From: Sphingobacterium sp.
GTDB lineage: Bacteria > Bacteroidota > Bacteroidia > Sphingobacteriales > Sphingobacteriaceae
NCBI GenBank assembly: GCA_031277685.1
Contig: JAITLV010000029.1
Location: 1 to 64,000 of the forward strand
Direction of reading: 5' to 3'
Length of the DNA: 64,000 bases
Positions 63,501 through 64,000 of this stretch are shown here, piece by piece (positions within the stretch are counted from its first letter, which is position 1; each line of letters starts with the position of its first letter). The notes beneath the pieces are model-generated. The model was not told the DNA's origin. It made no database searches and was given only the letters and a program-made list of their open reading frames with translations. Both the position numbers and the translations under genes were made by a program.

Positions 63501-64000
63501 TTACTTGAATTGATATGCTGTTAATCGTTGCTCCCCAAACTTCCTTAAAATATTTTGTTCGACAGCCCATTTTAGATCCCTGCTTGCAGTGGGAGCGGAA
63601 ATATTCTTAAAATTTTGTAGATAATCTTTTCGATGAAATTTATTTTGACCGATTTTCTCTCTAAACAGACTTATTCTGTCTTCTAAACGAAGGGGTTTAT
63701 TTTGAGATTGTAAAAGTTCTTCCAAAGCAGTCAGAATAATCCCAAGCATGAATTCTATAAATGGTGTAGAGTTACCCTTTTTGTCCGACTCAGATAGCTT
63801 TTCATAATACTCATCTTGTTTTTGTTTGATGAGGCTCTCAATAGGTAAAAACTCAAAAACAGGATATTGTTGTATTAAAATCAGTGTTTGCCATAATCTT
63901 CCCATTCTGCCGTTTCCGTCGATAAACGGATGTATAAATTCAAATTCATAATGGAACACACAACTTTTGATTAGAATTAGATCGGTGTCTTTTTTTAGAT
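63501..64000 (-). CDS. Fic-domain protein (N-terminal part beyond window)
   Basis: The Fic active-site motif IHPFIDGNGRMGRLWQ is complete, with the catalytic His and the phosphate-binding Gly-Asn-Gly-Arg. The C-terminal region (about the last 80 residues: HRKDYLQNFKNISAPTASRDLKWAVEQNILRKFGE) looks like a winged helix, as in Fic proteins that also bind DNA. The track puts a start at 63959, but the frame is open through 64000 with no stop, so the gene runs on past the window and its inhibitory helix cannot be judged. Fic enzymes transfer AMP to proteins. It converges with the accessory pair. Confidence 0.85.
   Translation of the reverse strand, partial: LKKDTDLILIKSCVFHYEFEFIHPFIDGNGRMGRLWQTLILIQQYPVFEFLPIESLIKQKQDEYYEKLSESDKKGNSTPFIEFMLGIILTALEELLQSQNKPLRLEDRISLFREKIGQNKFHRKDYLQNFKNISAPTASRDLKWAVEQNILRKFGEQRLTAYQFK

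Overview
The window looks like chromosomal DNA of a Bacteroidota bacterium, most likely Sphingobacteriaceae and close to Sphingobacterium. Evidence: AT-rich spacers, several TAnnTTTG-type -7 promoter boxes very close to start codons, few Shine-Dalgarno sequences, two large TonB-dependent receptors with carboxypeptidase-like N-terminal domains, an ECF sigma/FecR pair, DUF4374 lipoproteins and a Bacteroidota-type LptE. Genus and species are inference; nothing could be searched.

Layout. 1-7.3 kb: a urease locus (porin, ureA, B, C, E, F, G, D) that ends with a second, divergent UreE-like gene; UreC carries an unusual twin-arginine-like N-terminal extension. 7.4-22.3 kb: housekeeping genes (mutY, ssb, pheS, a TetR regulator, rlmD-type methyltransferase, OmpA-like lipoprotein, miaB, sigma-54 activator, lptE, a TPR protein, secG, groES-groEL). 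22.4-32.6 kb: a small lipoprotein, gamma-glutamyltransferase, MazG-like protein, dtd, a thiamine-type TonB receptor behind a TPP riboswitch, an amidohydrolase, acylphosphatase, a flippase and dus. 32.6-42.5 kb: a minus-strand iron-uptake-type operon (ECF sigma, short FecR-like protein, two DUF4374-type lipoproteins, TonB receptor, PepSY membrane protein, outer-membrane barrel). 42.6-46.1 kb: a trp operon (trpE, chorismate-mutase-like ORF, trpG, trpC, no trpD). It is preceded by an unlisted 25-codon leader peptide with three consecutive Trp codons and a terminator/antiterminator pair. 46.1-51.7 kb: trmD, an ABC-F ATPase, a degenerate tRNA-Thr-like sequence, and gluconate kinase and permease. 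52.1-53.6 kb: a TPM-domain membrane protein, followed by a minus-strand promoter-operator-terminator unit that may encode a small RNA of about 65 nt.

53.7-60.5 kb: a six-gene lipid-related cluster resembling E. coli ynbABCD (CDP-alcohol phosphatidyltransferase, CdsA paralogue, PAP2/dual-specificity phosphatase fusion, hydrolase/methyltransferase fusion). It also holds a patatin-like protein whose catalytic Ser and Asp both appear replaced, and a short-chain dehydrogenase. Together these could make, process and recycle an unknown CDP-activated lipid; this is the best candidate for an undescribed system here.

60.5-64 kb: an accessory region with a long hairpin, a 62-bp-period degenerate tandem repeat array, a HEPN-like protein, an unknown 408-aa protein and a Fic-domain protein cut by the window edge. 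Six-frame shadows were left out. Where a promoter box or family alignment contradicted the ORF-track start, the start was moved and the reason stated.
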